DNA of 64,000 bases from Clostridium porci (GTDB lineage Bacteria > Bacillota > Clostridia > Lachnospirales > Lachnospiraceae). Position numbers and translations under genes: made by a program. Positions 52,254-61,697 of this stretch are shown here, piece by piece. Position 1 is the first letter of the stretch, and each line of letters starts with the position of its first letter. The stretch covers positions 54,876 to 118,875 of the forward strand of contig NZ_VUMD01000013.1 of the NCBI RefSeq assembly GCF_009696375.1. The letters are read 5' to 3'. The notes below the pieces were generated by a model. It did not search any database, was not told the DNA's origin, and saw nothing but the letters and a program-made list of their open reading frames with translations.

Positions 52254-54686
52254 ATGAAGTTTGGATATTTTGATGATATTAACAAAGAATACGTAATTAC
52301 ATCCCCTAAAACTCCGCTCCCATGGATTAATTATCTTGGCTGTGAGAGCTTTTTTTCACTGATTTCCAACACAGGCGGTGGATATAGTTTTTATAAAGAT
52401 GCAAAACTTCTGCGTCTAACCAGATATCGTTATAACAATGTTCCATGCGATAACAATGGGAGGTATTTTTATATCAAAGACAGTGGTACTGTTTGGAATC
52501 CAGGATGGCAGCCTATGCAGACGCCTCTTGATTCCTATGCATGTCGTCACGGTCTTGGTTATACCATTTTTGAGAGCAGCAAAAATGATCTGGCTGCAAG
52601 TGTAACTGCTTTTGTTCCGATTGGTGATAACTGTGAGATAAATAAAGTTACCTTAAAGAATAAAGGAAGCGAGAAAAAAGAGATTTCTTTATTTTCTTAC
52701 ATCGAATTTTGTCTATGGAATGCCGTAGATGATAGTACCAATTTTCAGCGTAACTTAAATACAGGTGAAGTAGAACTGGAACCATCCGTTATCTATCACA
52801 AAACAGAGTATCGAGAGCGTCGTAATCATTATGCAGTCTATAGTGTAAATGAACCCGTTGCCGGTTTCGATACAGATAGAGATTCTTTTCTGGGTGCTTA
52901 CAGAAGTCCAGCGAATCCTGAGGTTATTGAAAGTGGTGCTTCCAAGAACACAGTTGCTAGTGGATGGTCTCCATGCGGTTCTTTCCATTTGAAGGCAAGT
53001 TTGCAGCCGGGGGAAGAAGTTTCTTATGTGTTTGTGCTCGGTTATGTTGAGAATCCTGTAGAAGAAAAATGGGAGTCTCTCGGTGTAATCAATAAAAGGC
53101 CTGCACATGCCATGCTGGAAAGATATAATACAGTGGCAAAAACGGATGCTGCTTTTGCCGCTTTGAAAGATTACTGGAATAATTTATTGAGCAAGTATAC
53201 GCTAGAAACAGAAGATGACAAACTTTGTCGCATGGTTAATATTTGGAATCAATACCAGTGTATGGTTACTTTTAATATGTCTCGCTCTGCTTCTTATTAT
53301 GAATCAGGAACAGGACGCGGAATGGGTTTTCGGGATTCTAGTCAGGATTTGTTAGGTTTTGTACATTTAATTCCGGAATTAGCCAGAGAGCGTATTCTTG
53401 ATATTGCTTCTACACAGTTTGAGGATGGAAGTGCTTATCATCAGTATCAGCCTCTTACTAAAACAGGTAATATGGATATCGGGAGTGGCTTTAACGATGA
53501 CCCGCTTTGGTTAATTGCAGGTACCTCTGCTTATATTCGTGAAACGGGTGATTACACCATCTTAGATGAAATGGTTCCTTTTGATAATAAAGAAGAACTG
53601 TCTGCACCTCTTATAGAGCATCTACGCCGTTCGTTTCATTTCTTTGACTATAATAAGGGACCTCACAAACTACCATTAATTGGACGTGCTGACTGGAATG
53701 ATTGTCTGAATCTAAACTGCTTCTCTGAAACGCCCGGTGAATCATTTCAGACAACAGGACCAAATGAGGGGCCTGTTGCAGAATCCGTGTTCATAGCAGG
53801 TATGTATGTAAAATATGGCAATGAATATGCAGTTATGTGTGAAAAAATAGGCCTTGCAGAAGAGGCATCTGAGGTTCGTGATAAAGTTGCTGATATGTAT
53901 CAGGCGGTTCTCTCGGCTGGATGGGACGGAGAATGGTTTGTGCGTGCGTACGATGCTAATAGTGATATCATTGGTTCTCATCAATGTAAAGAAGGGCAGA
54001 TTTTCATTGAACCACAGGGAATGTGTGTTATGGCCGGCATTGGTGTGGAAGAAAAATTAGCTGAAAAAGCACTTGATTCGGTAAAAGAGAAACTGGATAC
54101 CAAGTATGGCATTGTTCTGTTGCAGCCTGCATATCAGGAGTATCACGTAAATTTAGGAGAGATTAGTTCTTATCCACCTGGATATAAAGAAAATGCAGGT
54201 ATCTTTTGCCACAACAATCCATGGATTTCCATTGCAGAAACTGTTATTGGACGAGGGAATCGTGCTTTTGAAGTATACAAAAAGACTTGTCCCGCTTATA
54301 TAGAGGACATTAGTGAAATTCATCGTGCAGAACCATATGCTTACGCACAGATGATCGCCGGTAAAGATGCAAAAAATCACGGTGAAGCCAAGAACAGTTG
54401 GCTGACTGGCACAGCTGCATGGACCTTTACCAATATTTCACAGTACATTTTGGGTATACGACCTGATTTTGATGGTCTGATTGTAGACCCATGCCTCCCA
54501 GATACTATCAAAGATATGACCATCCGAAGAATCTTCCGTGGTGCTGAATATGTAATTAAAGTAGAAAACCATGGTGGTCATCAGAAAGGTATCCGAAAAA
54601 TAGTTGTAGATGGAAAGGAAATAGAAGGTAATCTAATACCAATTGAAAAAGGAAAGAAGTTTTATAATGTCATAGCACTCATGTAA
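52254..54686 (+). CDS. Cellobiose phosphorylase, GH94
   Basis: 810 residues from ATG 52254 (AAGGAGGAGAAAGTGTT upstream), the normal length. Cleaves cellobiose with phosphate to glucose 1-phosphate and glucose in the cytoplasm. [38 protein letters not shown] match the N-terminal sandwich; the catalytic (alpha/alpha)6 part has [11 protein letters not shown] and [11 protein letters not shown] with the expected catalytic Asp near residue 480. Last gene of the operon; no signal peptide, so substrate arrives through the importer. Specificity for cellobiose rather than another beta-glucoside is inferred from close pattern match. Confidence 0.9.
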   Translation: MKFGYFDDINKEYVITSPKTPLPWINYLGCESFFSLISNTGGGYSFYKDAKLLRLTRYRYNNVPCDNNGRYFYIKDSGTVWNPGWQPMQTPLDSYACRHGLGYTIFESSKNDLAASVTAFVPIGDNCEINKVTLKNKGSEKKEISLFSYIEFCLWNAVDDSTNFQRNLNTGEVELEPSVIYHKTEYRERRNHYAVYSVNEPVAGFDTDRDSFLGAYRSPANPEVIESGASKNTVASGWSPCGSFHLKASLQPGEEVSYVFVLGYVENPVEEKWESLGVINKRPAHAMLERYNTVAKTDAAFAALKDYWNNLLSKYTLETEDDKLCRMVNIWNQYQCMVTFNMSRSASYYESGTGRGMGFRDSSQDLLGFVHLIPELARERILDIASTQFEDGSAYHQYQPLTKTGNMDIGSGFNDDPLWLIAGTSAYIRETGDYTILDEMVPFDNKEELSAPLIEHLRRSFHFFDYNKGPHKLPLIGRADWNDCLNLNCFSETPGESFQTTGPNEGPVAESVFIAGMYVKYGNEYAVMCEKIGLAEEASEVRDKVADMYQAVLSAGWDGEWFVRAYDANSDIIGSHQCKEGQIFIEPQGMCVMAGIGVEEKLAEKALDSVKEKLDTKYGIVLLQPAYQEYHVNLGEISSYPPGYKENAGIFCHNNPWISIAETVIGRGNRAFEVYKKTCPAYIEDISEIHRAEPYAYAQMIAGKDAKNHGEAKNSWLTGTAAWTFTNISQYILGIRPDFDGLIVDPCLPDTIKDMTIRRIFRGAEYVIKVENHGGHQKGIRKIVVDGKEIEGNLIPIEKGKKFYNVIALM

Positions 54687-54746
54687 TAAATATAAATTCT
54701 GCCGTAACTATTCAGGACACAATGTCATTTATAGCAATTTTCAAAA

Positions 54747-55125
54747 TTAAAGCAGATATCCGCATGATTTAAACCAATGCAGACAATCAGAAGCTGATAC
54801 CGTATTGAAAGCTGAGCAGATTGCAATCGGCAATTTATTGATAGTCCTGACCTTGAATCTGCGCAAAAGAGCCTTTACCTTTGACCAGAGTTTCTCAATT
54901 GGATTCAAATCAGGATCATACGGCGGAAGATAAAGATAACGAATTCCGGCTTTATCCAGCAGTTCTCTTACAGCTTTTGCATGGTGAGATATTATACATG
55001 ACCAGAACAACAGATTCATTCAGATGTGGTAATAAGTTAACTTCAAGATATTCTTTGAATCGTATATGGTAAATAACCAGTCCTTCGGACAAAATAATGC
55101 CAGACCAAAGGCTGGCACAGTGACT
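54747..55125 (-). pseudogene. IS630-family transposase, 3' part, frameshifted
   Basis: Minus strand: LWSGIILSEGLVIYHIRFKE, YLEVNLLPHLNESVVLVMYN, then a frame change near 54993 into SHHAKAVRELLDKAGIRYLY, LPPYDPDLNPIEKLWSKVKA, ending at 54747. These are the DDE C-terminal landmarks of IS630/Tc1-type transposases. N-terminus missing. It lies 60 bp after the sugar operon. Confidence 0.75.
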
Positions 55126-55242
55126 TTACCTTGATTTAGTTGAGAGTATCCCAAAGATTGTGTAAGCCTCTAAACTGATGTAAGATAAGCGAGGTGACCC
55201 CAAACGTTGGACACACAGACCAACGATTGGAGGTGCAGTTTT

Positions 55243-55761
55243 ATGGGAAAAGAACTTTTCACAGAAGAATTTAAAAGGATGGTTGTTCAATATGTGCTGG
55301 ATGGACATACCCGCAGAGAAACATCAGAAACGTTTGGTGTCTCTTGTACGCCGATTGAAAAATGGGTAAATCTTTATAAACTTCACGGTGCAGAAGGACT
55401 TTTGCGCCGGAATCTGACAGGCAGACAAAAAGGCTTTGATAGCGAATTTCGCTTGAAAGTGTTACAATACAAGCATCAACATAATCTCTCCTGTACACAG
55501 ACAGCAATGCACGTTTGTCTTGATGTTGTAACGGTGTGCCGCTGGGATAAAAAATTCCGGGAGAAAGGCATGCAGGGACTTATGATGAATCAAAAAGCAG
55601 CAACGCCTGCAAAGAGGCAAAAAGCGCAGGAGCAGGCGGAGTTAAAAAAAGAAAACAAGCGGCTTGAAGAAGAAAATCTGCGGCTTCGTATGGAGAACGA
55701 TTACTTAAAAAATTTGTTGATAATCAGACAAAGGCAACGCAGGGATCACAATATGAGCTAA
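55243..55761 (+). CDS. IS3-family OrfA-like protein, chimeric C-terminus
   Basis: 172 residues from ATG 55243 (GGAGGTGCAGTTTT upstream). Helix-turn-helix segments VQYVLDGHTRRETSETFGVS and LSCTQTAMHVCLDVVTVCRW, then the leucine-zipper EQAELKKENKRLEEENLRLR typical of IS150-type OrfA. After YLKNL (55711) the sequence switches to a piece of a conjugative-element gene read out of frame, so the OrfB part is absent. The left IS end is likely near 55193 (TGACCCCAAACGTTGGACAC). Confidence 0.7.
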   Translation: MGKELFTEEFKRMVVQYVLDGHTRRETSETFGVSCTPIEKWVNLYKLHGAEGLLRRNLTGRQKGFDSEFRLKVLQYKHQHNLSCTQTAMHVCLDVVTVCRWDKKFREKGMQGLMMNQKAATPAKRQKAQEQAELKKENKRLEEENLRLRMENDYLKNLLIIRQRQRRDHNMS

Positions 55762-55799
55762 CACTACATCAAGATAGCAACTGGAGGTTTGTAGGATAA
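55711..55799 (+). pseudogene. 89-bp 3' end of a TcpC-like conjugation gene, copy 1
   Basis: Aligns without gaps to 57911-57999 with 75 of 89 identical bases by my count. Read in its own frame it gives DNQTKATQGSQYELTLHQDS NWRFVG-stop, the C-terminus of Tn916 Orf13/TcpC-like proteins. Fused to the IS3 OrfA upstream. Confidence 0.7.
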
Positions 55800-55807
55800 C
55801 ATAGTAA

Positions 55808-55841
55808 AAGGCAGGTACACCATGGCGTGGTTATCTGCCTT
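55808..55841 (-). terminator. Terminator of the LysR gene
   Basis: On the minus strand AAGGCAG...CTGCCTT then TTAC; inner pairing CCA/TGG strengthens it. It overlaps the stop codon of the LysR gene by two bases. Confidence 0.5.
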
Positions 55842-56691
55842 AGCTGTTATCTATATTAAATTGTTTTTTTAGAATGTCCTTTAAAGCAAAATATTCTGAC
55901 GGAAGCTTATTCATAGCAATCCACATTTGAATTGATGTATATTGCAAATCTTCAATACAGAAGCTATTGATATTTTGTTTATCTGCTAAAATATATTTTG
56001 GTAATAATGATATTCCACCGCCCATAGCAACGGTATTAAGAATTGCTTCTACAGTATCTAATTCAATTATCATTGGTGATTTCGATTGATGTAAGTTCCA
56101 CCAATCCAAAAGGGCTTTTCTGTAGGGGCAAGACTTGATATTATTTATGATAATTGGATATGCAAAGATATCATTTATGGAATTGCAGGAGCATGGAGTT
56201 GCCAGCATTAAATTTTCTTGAAATTCCAAAACCTGCTTACCTTGTGTAATATTGTGGGTACTGTTAGTGATTATACAATCTAATAGTCCATTAGATAGAC
56301 TCTGGTCTAATTCGTCTTGATTTAGTGTGGAAACTGACAATGACACATTTGGAAACTGTTTTTGATATTCAATGATACATTTGGGCAATAAATAACCAGC
56401 TATTGTCTGCGTTGTGCCAATTTTTAAAGTTTTAGGATTGTTCTGAAAAGATTGTAAGGTCTTATCGAGTAAAGAGATTATCTTTTCTGCTTGATATAGT
56501 AATTTTTCTCCATCTTTTGTGAGGGTTACGCCTTTGCTATGGCGAATGAATAGTGTCGTGTTTAATTCACCTTCCAGTTTTTTGATATGTGCAGTTATAT
56601 TAGATTGAACATACCTCATATTTTCCGCAGTTTTCGATATTGATTTTGTATAAGCAACTTCCCTAAATATTCTAAGTTCCAGGCTTTCCAT
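55840..56691 (-). CDS. LysR-family regulator
   Basis: 283 residues from ATG 56691 (GGAGGTGCTATT upstream). N-terminal winged HTH (IFREVAYTKSISKTAENMRY, SNITAHIKKLEGELNTTLFI) and an effector-binding domain. Divergent from a DUF4865 gene; LysR/DUF4865 pairs recur in Firmicutes, so it probably controls that gene and itself. AT-rich cargo inside conjugative-element debris. Confidence 0.9.
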   Translation of the reverse strand: MESLELRIFREVAYTKSISKTAENMRYVQSNITAHIKKLEGELNTTLFIRHSKGVTLTKDGEKLLYQAEKIISLLDKTLQSFQNNPKTLKIGTTQTIAGYLLPKCIIEYQKQFPNVSLSVSTLNQDELDQSLSNGLLDCIITNSTHNITQGKQVLEFQENLMLATPCSCNSINDIFAYPIIINNIKSCPYRKALLDWWNLHQSKSPMIIELDTVEAILNTVAMGGGISLLPKYILADKQNINSFCIEDLQYTSIQMWIAMNKLPSEYFALKDILKKQFNIDNS

Positions 56692-56813
56692 AATAGCACC
56701 TCCAGTATTATTTAAAATGATATCTATCATCATTTACAACTATTATACACATAACGAACTAAAATGTATAATTAAATTGAAATTTGAAGCAGGATAGATA
56801 GGAGGAAAAAATA

Positions 56814-57338
56814 ATGATTGCTATGCAATATAAGATTTCACTACCAGATAACTACGACATGAACGTGATTAGACAGCGAGTAGCTGATAATGGACATAGA
56901 ACGGATGGCTTTCAAGATTTAATATTTAAAGCATATCTCATATCTGAAAAAAGAGATTCTTCAAAGAGTTGTAATGAGTATTCTCCACTATATGTATGGC
57001 AGAATAATGATGGCATGAACAAATTCATTTTTGATGGTTACTATGATAATATTTTAAGTTCATTCGGTTGGCAAAAAATAAATATAGGTATTCCAATAAC
57101 ATGTTGTTTGGGAAAAGACTTTAATCTGTCAAAGATTGCTCTTGAAATCGAACATGAAATTACACCAATGGAACAAATGAAAGCTATAAATTTTTCATTG
57201 GAGAAAGATGACTGTACAAGTAAAGTGTTAATATACAATCCAGACAAATGGAAATATGTAGAATACTATTTCTATAAAGATAGGCCTATTAAAAAAACTA
57301 TTGGAAAAATTTATTCAATTTTGCATTTGTCACAATAA
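56814..57338 (+). CDS. DUF4865-family protein
   Basis: 174 residues. MQYKISLPDNYDMNVIRQRV, GHRTDGFQDLIFKAYLISEK and MNKFIFDGYYDNILSSFGWQ are characteristic of this uncharacterised family (about 180 residues). No catalytic motif known to me. GATAGGAGGAAAAAATA before ATG. Probably regulated by the divergent LysR protein. Confidence 0.75.
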   Translation: MIAMQYKISLPDNYDMNVIRQRVADNGHRTDGFQDLIFKAYLISEKRDSSKSCNEYSPLYVWQNNDGMNKFIFDGYYDNILSSFGWQKINIGIPITCCLGKDFNLSKIALEIEHEITPMEQMKAINFSLEKDDCTSKVLIYNPDKWKYVEYYFYKDRPIKKTIGKIYSILHLSQ

Positions 57339-57490
57339 AATATGTTTTGAAATATTGAATACATAAATATGCAAAAAAACAAATGCAACTGGCTATGGGG
57401 CTATATCTACTAAAAAGCTATGTGATAGGTTGGGATTAAATTTAAACATTACTTCTAAAAGGCATGAATACACAAGGCTGACAAACTATA

Positions 57491-57999
57491 CAGTTACGAT
57501 TAAACGATACCAACGGGATTGAAAATTTCGTGAAGAACTTTGAGAAGTCCTATTACACATGGAGAAACAGCAACGAAGCTATTATGTAGATACTATCAGA
57601 ACGGATATACCGACCAGCTCTGCGGTTACAGATGTGATTGTGTGGAATATCGAGCAGTCGGGAACGGACACTTTTTCTGCTACCTACGAAGTAGATCAGC
57701 AGATAAAAGAGGGCGACCAAACAAACAATGACACTACCGCTTTTCTGGAAACTTTCTTTAAGCTGTATTCAACAGCCACAGGAAAGGAGCTTGCCTACTA
57801 TGTATCGGGGAATGTGCTTGAGCCTATCGGCAGGAACCATGTATTTTCGGAACTGGTAAACCCCGTCTTTAAGGCTAACGGGGATAATGTGAAAGTTAAG
57901 GTGGCTGTGAAATTCCTTGATAATCAGACAAAGGAAACACAGGTATCACAGTATGAGCTTGTGCTACATAAGGATAGCAACTGGAAGATTGTAGGATAA
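57491..57999 (+). pseudogene. TcpC-like conjugation protein gene (Tn916 orf13 type), 5'-truncated and frameshifted
   Basis: First frame from 57491: NDTNGIENFVKNFEKSYYTW to TAG at 57586. Second frame from about 57568: SYYVDTIRTDIPTSSAVTDV, FLETFFKLYSTATGKELAYY to TAA at 57997. This is the C-terminal NTF2-like part of TcpC, a membrane protein of Tn916-type conjugation machines. The transmembrane N-terminus is gone. Shows that a Tn916-like element once sat here. Confidence 0.7.
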
Positions 58000-58047
58000 A
58001 TGATAATTAGGCTTGCATTTCTGTATTGATTTGCAATTCTAAATATA

Positions 58048-58605
58048 TTATTTATACTTCTGGAAAATCCCGACTAATAAAGTATCTATCGCTTCAGCTA
58101 ATTCAAATCTAACTTTGTCTGGGGCAGAAAAGGCGTTTCCTAATTGTAAAGTTGTATAACCGTGAATTATTCCAGTAAGCATATTTAATATTTCAAGTGT
58201 TTTGTCTTTATTAAGACTGCACGATTGGATAAGAGTAGTTAATAATGAAAGATAGTTGTTAAAAATGGTTGCTGTTTCCTCTGTTCCGTGCCACACAGCC
58301 CATTGAATTATTTCATAAACTCCAGGGTGTTCAATCATATAGTTTAGGTATTCGATAGAAACTAACTTAATTGCTTCTTTCCCTGTTTTTCCAACGGCAA
58401 CTTTCATCATTCTTTCATTCATGTTACGCATACCATTATGAGCAACTTCTAAAAGAAGATTATCTAAACTTTCTATGTGATTATATAAAGATGGTGTACG
58501 AATATTTAATTTTTGAGCAACAGATTTTAACGAAACATTATTTAATCCTTTTTCATCTGCTAAGTCTGATGTTGCTTTTATTACTGCTCCCTTAGTGATT
58601 TTCAT
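58048..58605 (-). CDS. TetR-family repressor
   Basis: 185 residues from ATG 58605 (TGAGGTGC upstream). N-terminal HTH: ATSDLADEKGLNNVSLKSVA, QKLNIRTPSLYNHIESLDNL; C-terminal WHG-type ligand domain (EIIQWAVWHGTEETATIFNN). Divergent from an Ntn hydrolase gene whose promoter has three matching palindromes, so it most likely represses that gene and senses its substrate or product. Confidence 0.88.
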   Translation of the reverse strand: MKITKGAVIKATSDLADEKGLNNVSLKSVAQKLNIRTPSLYNHIESLDNLLLEVAHNGMRNMNERMMKVAVGKTGKEAIKLVSIEYLNYMIEHPGVYEIIQWAVWHGTEETATIFNNYLSLLTTLIQSCSLNKDKTLEILNMLTGIIHGYTTLQLGNAFSAPDKVRFELAEAIDTLLVGIFQKYK

Positions 58606-58647
58606 AGTCATGCACCTCATTCAAAATATCATACAAACACAATTCTA

Positions 58648-58764
58648 ACTAATTGAATTAGTGTAGTCAATAACTCAATTAGAAAACTATGCTTGTTTAT
58701 TGACTTTTCTACAAAAATATCTTAAAATACTAATTAGATTAGTTAAATAACTATTTGAAATAGT
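58648..58764 (+). promoter_or_regulatory. Promoter with three palindromic TetR operators
   Basis: Operators ACTAATTGAATTAGT (58648-58662), ACTAATTAGATTAGT (58729-58743) and ACTATTTGAAATAGT (58750-58764), all palindromic. Promoter TTGACT (58700-58705), 17-bp spacer, TAAAAT (58723-58728). Operators 2 and 3 abut and follow the -10, operator 1 sits near the TetR start, fitting repression in both directions. Confidence 0.75.
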
Positions 58765-58782
58765 ATTTTAAGGAGTGATTAT

Positions 58783-59478
58783 ATGTGTACGAGATTTGTT
58801 TACAATGGTATAGACAAAATTGATGGTTTTAATTTCGATATTGACCTTTCTGTATGGAATCATACTGTAATTACCGAAGAAAATAGATTTTATATTGGTA
58901 TTAAAATGCCTGACGGTTTGTATCATTCATTTCATGGGGTAAATAAAAATGGTAATGTTGGAACACTTCTTTATGTTCATGGTAACGAAAACGCAAAGTA
59001 TAGAGAGAGCGAGGACTGTATTACAATATCTGAATTAACAGAAAAATTCATTAAAGGAGAGTTTTCTTTTGATAAAGCCTTAGACATTGTTAAAGAGAAA
59101 AAAATTATTTATGCACCAGATGCCACTATGCAAGCTATGCTTTCTGATAAAAAAGGACGAGTTTTAATTATTGAACCCGGAATAGGGTATAGATATGAAC
59201 AAGAGAAATTTTCACTTATTACAAATTATTCTATTCTAAAACCAGATATAACAAAACCATACATTGTTTCTGGCGACACAAGATACGAAGTAGCTAAAAA
59301 GTTATTAGCAGGATACGATAAAGATTTTTCAGTAAATGACGCATTTAAAGTATTAAAATCTGTTTCTCAAAAGGACTTGTGGGCAACTAGGGTTTCATTT
59401 GTATATTCTACAGAAAAAAATAAAGTTTATTATGTCTTGGATAATGATTTTAGAAATGTATTTGAATTTCAATTTTAA
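58783..59478 (+). CDS. Ntn-hydrolase of the choloylglycine hydrolase / linear amide C-N hydrolase family
   Basis: 231 residues. Begins MCTRF: after Met removal Cys would be the N-terminal nucleophile, as in bile salt hydrolases and penicillin V acylases. GFNFDID follows at the place of the GRNxD-type motif, and SLITNYSI at the Asn position. It is about 90 residues shorter than typical BSH (about 320), so a compact subfamily. It may cleave bile-acid conjugates, N-acyl amino acids or acyl-homoserine-lactone-like amides. AAGGAGTGATTAT before ATG. Controlled by the divergent TetR. Confidence 0.75.
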   Translation: MCTRFVYNGIDKIDGFNFDIDLSVWNHTVITEENRFYIGIKMPDGLYHSFHGVNKNGNVGTLLYVHGNENAKYRESEDCITISELTEKFIKGEFSFDKALDIVKEKKIIYAPDATMQAMLSDKKGRVLIIEPGIGYRYEQEKFSLITNYSILKPDITKPYIVSGDTRYEVAKKLLAGYDKDFSVNDAFKVLKSVSQKDLWATRVSFVYSTEKNKVYYVLDNDFRNVFEFQF

Positions 59479-59526
59479 TATTGATGAATTTATAAATCTG
59501 CAATTACGATAAGAAAGAAGTTGAAT

Positions 59527-59664
59527 ATGATAAGTTTAAGAAAACGGGATATTAAAAAAGCATTGAAAGCAGGTGCAAAAGCTGGCGGTATGCCGTTGGC
59601 TGATGTTCGGGCAAATATTGAAGCCCACATTAGAAGTAATATGCAAAGCGTCTGCTGGAAGTGA
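59527..59664 (+). CDS. Short basic ORF at conjugative-element scar
   Basis: 45 residues (SLRKRDIKKALKAGAKAGGM, PLADVRANIEAHIRS...) with AAGAAAGAAG upstream. Resembles the N-terminus of small Spo0A-related accessory proteins of Clostridial mobile elements, but the last residues are read out of frame through the next fragment. Likely a truncated gene. Confidence 0.35.
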   Translation: MISLRKRDIKKALKAGAKAGGMPLADVRANIEAHIRSNMQSVCWK

Positions 59665-59842
59665 AACCGCAATAAAGGAAATTTTGAAATTCTATGACGC
59701 TTATATCTGTAAATTATGCTTGCGTACTTTTTACCACTCTGAAAGTGGTAAAATCACTATGCAGGTTGATGAAGAATTAAAAGGTCAAATTTATACAGAA
59801 ATGATGAAAGCAATCTTGAAATTTGAAATCAGAGTGAAGTAA
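59573..59842 (+). pseudogene. HTH_16-type conjugative-transposon regulator, fused N-terminus
   Basis: The meaningful part (from about 59630) reads LEVICKASAGSETAIKEILK, FYDAYICKLCLRTFYHSESG, MQVDEELKGQIYTEMMKAIL to TAA at 59840. This is the small helix-turn-helix protein that sits near the end of Tn916/Tn1549 elements. Its N-terminus is replaced by out-of-frame sequence from the short ORF just upstream. Confidence 0.55.
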
Positions 59843-59864
59843 TCATATTACACGAATGAAAAAC

Positions 59865-59895
59865 GGGAGATACACAGATGTTTGTGCTATCTCCC
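59865..59895 (+). terminator. Hairpin near the likely right end of the conjugative element
   Basis: GGGAGATA-CACA / TGTG-C-TATCTCCC. No T run. Followed by GGTGGTAAATTCGTGGTAAAA (59933-59953), a pattern often next to integrase ends; no integrase remains. Confidence 0.45.
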
Positions 59896-60029
59896 ATGTT
59901 GATTTCAGTGTCATATCAAGGCTCATTCAATGGTGGTAAATTCGTGGTAAAATGAGTATTTTCCTATACTTCAAAGTGCTTGAAAGTATAGTGTTTATGC
60001 GGATAATCAAAAAATAGATATAAAATTTA

Positions 60030-60058
60030 ATAAAAACTTCTAAAAGATTGTAGAAGTT
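60030..60058 (-). terminator. Terminator of the AraC gene
   Basis: On the minus strand AACTTCTA / TAGAAGTT, then TTTTATTAAATTTT. Confidence 0.75.
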
Positions 60059-60067
60059 CAAAAGGTA

Positions 60068-61303
60068 TTATTCCAGCTTTTTGGGACAGTACGTATCTAA
60101 AAACGAAGGAGGTGGTAAGGACTCCCGCTTCAACTGGAATTCCTTGGGAGAGATCCCTGTGAACTTTTTAAAGGTACGGGAAAAATGGGAGTAGTCATAA
60201 TAGTGCAGGTTAGCGGCCACCTCCGTTGGCGGAAGTCCGGCTTTAAGAAGTAATTTGGATTCATTGATCTTTCGGTAATGGATATAGGCAATGACGCTAA
60301 AGCCTGTTTCCTTTTTGAATCTGGAGCACAGGGCTGTCTCTGAAATAAAAAATTTTTTACTAATCTCTTTCAGATTCAGGCTGGTATATAGATTAAGCCC
60401 TATATACTGTATAATTGATTGGGTGACAGGAGAATAGTTCTTGTTTACATTGTCATGAAAAAGCTGTGTAAAGTGGATAATGGCGCAGTCACGTACATAA
60501 AGCACATCAATTAATTGACTTTTTTCCTCTAGCAGCTGTATATAGTAATCTCTTAACTGATAAATAGTAATAATGTCATGACCAGATTGGATGGCAAGAG
60601 CAGCCAATTTTTCCAGCACAACGATAGTATAATTTTTTTCGGAGCGCAGGGGTTTCTTTGTGCTGGCTGGTATAATGCTATTGCTGAGTAAAGCCAAAGA
60701 CTTCTGTAACTTTTGGGTATTCCCTTCCCGAACTAGGGCGAGAAGCTGCTCTTCATATCGGTAGGTATAGTATTCGGGCTGAAATACTCTCCAATCACAG
60801 TCCTCCAGCTTTTTTTCATCAAATAAAATTTTATTCTGCTCTACCTGAAGATGGAGATCCTCCGAGTAGGGACAGTCCGCTTTTCCTGTAAACAGGTAGT
60901 TTAAATGAATCAGAAAATCCCGCACATCACCTAAAGAAAAGAAGGGCAGATGCTTAAGGTAGCTGAATAGATTAGGCCATATGGCAGATCGAGCCGTATA
61001 GCTGTGGATACGTTCTTTAATCAGATCCTCTGTAAGATGAAGTGTGGTAAAAGGGCCGATAATAAGGATTGTTCCCGGATAGGAATAAGAAATAAACACC
61101 TCCTCTAAGGCGCCGGAAAAGACAAAGGGAAGGGGCTGGTTTAAGCCGCCGCAATATGCTTTAAAATCGTAAGGGAGAACATAAACCCGATCGGATACAT
61201 AAAGATTTTCAAGCTGGAATTGTTCATTAAATACATAAACCGGTAGGTGCGTTAAAATATGTACCGATTTTATCAACTTTTTCTTTAGATGGCTATTTAT
61301 CAT
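60068..61303 (-). CDS. AraC-family regulator divergent from a surface protein
   Basis: 411 residues. C-terminal ~100 residues form the AraC HTH pair (LNLKEISKKFFISETALCSR, PPTEVAANLHYYDYSHFSRT, FKKFTGISPKEF). The long N-terminal ~300 residues (HLPVYVFNEQFQLENLYV...) resemble the sensor part of AraC-type regulators found beside surface-antigen genes (YSIRK-associated type). GGGGGATTAGGCC before ATG. It most likely controls the large surface protein on the opposite strand. Confidence 0.85.
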   Translation of the reverse strand: MINSHLKKKLIKSVHILTHLPVYVFNEQFQLENLYVSDRVYVLPYDFKAYCGGLNQPLPFVFSGALEEVFISYSYPGTILIIGPFTTLHLTEDLIKERIHSYTARSAIWPNLFSYLKHLPFFSLGDVRDFLIHLNYLFTGKADCPYSEDLHLQVEQNKILFDEKKLEDCDWRVFQPEYYTYRYEEQLLALVREGNTQKLQKSLALLSNSIIPASTKKPLRSEKNYTIVVLEKLAALAIQSGHDIITIYQLRDYYIQLLEEKSQLIDVLYVRDCAIIHFTQLFHDNVNKNYSPVTQSIIQYIGLNLYTSLNLKEISKKFFISETALCSRFKKETGFSVIAYIHYRKINESKLLLKAGLPPTEVAANLHYYDYSHFSRTFKKFTGISPKEFQLKRESLPPPSFLDTYCPKKLE

Positions 61304-61544
61304 GGCCTAATCCCCCTTGGTATGGATTAAAAATAGAAAGAAAGCTTTAAAAGCTTAGAGCACCTAGCTTTCAAAAATTTCCTGAATGTTTTACAGGACA
61401 TAATGGATATTCTAACTCTATAAATTAAATCTAATTTAATCAAGTATTGACAGAAAAATAAGTAAAAATATACATAAAAAAGGAAAAAAGTACAATAAAA
61501 ATAATTTTTTTCTATGTATAGTTAAAACGCTTTTTAATATTTCT

Positions 61545-61573
61545 TTGCATATCATACTGGTATGGTATGTAAT
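61545..61573 (+). promoter_or_regulatory. Putative promoter of the surface protein gene
   Basis: TTGCAT (61545-61550), 17-bp spacer, TGTAAT (61568-61573). The spacer contains the palindrome CATACTGGTATG, a possible regulator site. Transcription would start near 61580, upstream of the G11 tract. Confidence 0.5.
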
Positions 61574-61615
61574 AAGGCAGTTAAGCAAATAATGTTTAAA
61601 TGCCATGGGAAATAT

Positions 61616-61626
61616 GGGGGGGGGGG
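61616..61626 (+). repeat. Poly-G tract (11 G) in the surface-protein leader
   Basis: Eleven consecutive G about 70 bp before the start codon and 40 bp after the predicted transcription start. Tracts of this kind change length by slipped-strand mispairing and can alter promoter or leader function. No comparable G run is seen elsewhere in the window. Confidence 0.8.
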
Positions 61627-61697
61627 TGCAAAACGAAAAAGCAAGGAAGCTTTGAATTTACAAGTTAAAAGAGATTAAAAAGATTGGAGAGATGAAC

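Noticed and set aside
54747..55125. Functional IS630 transposase
   Set aside because: N-terminus missing and a frame change in the middle of the DDE domain.
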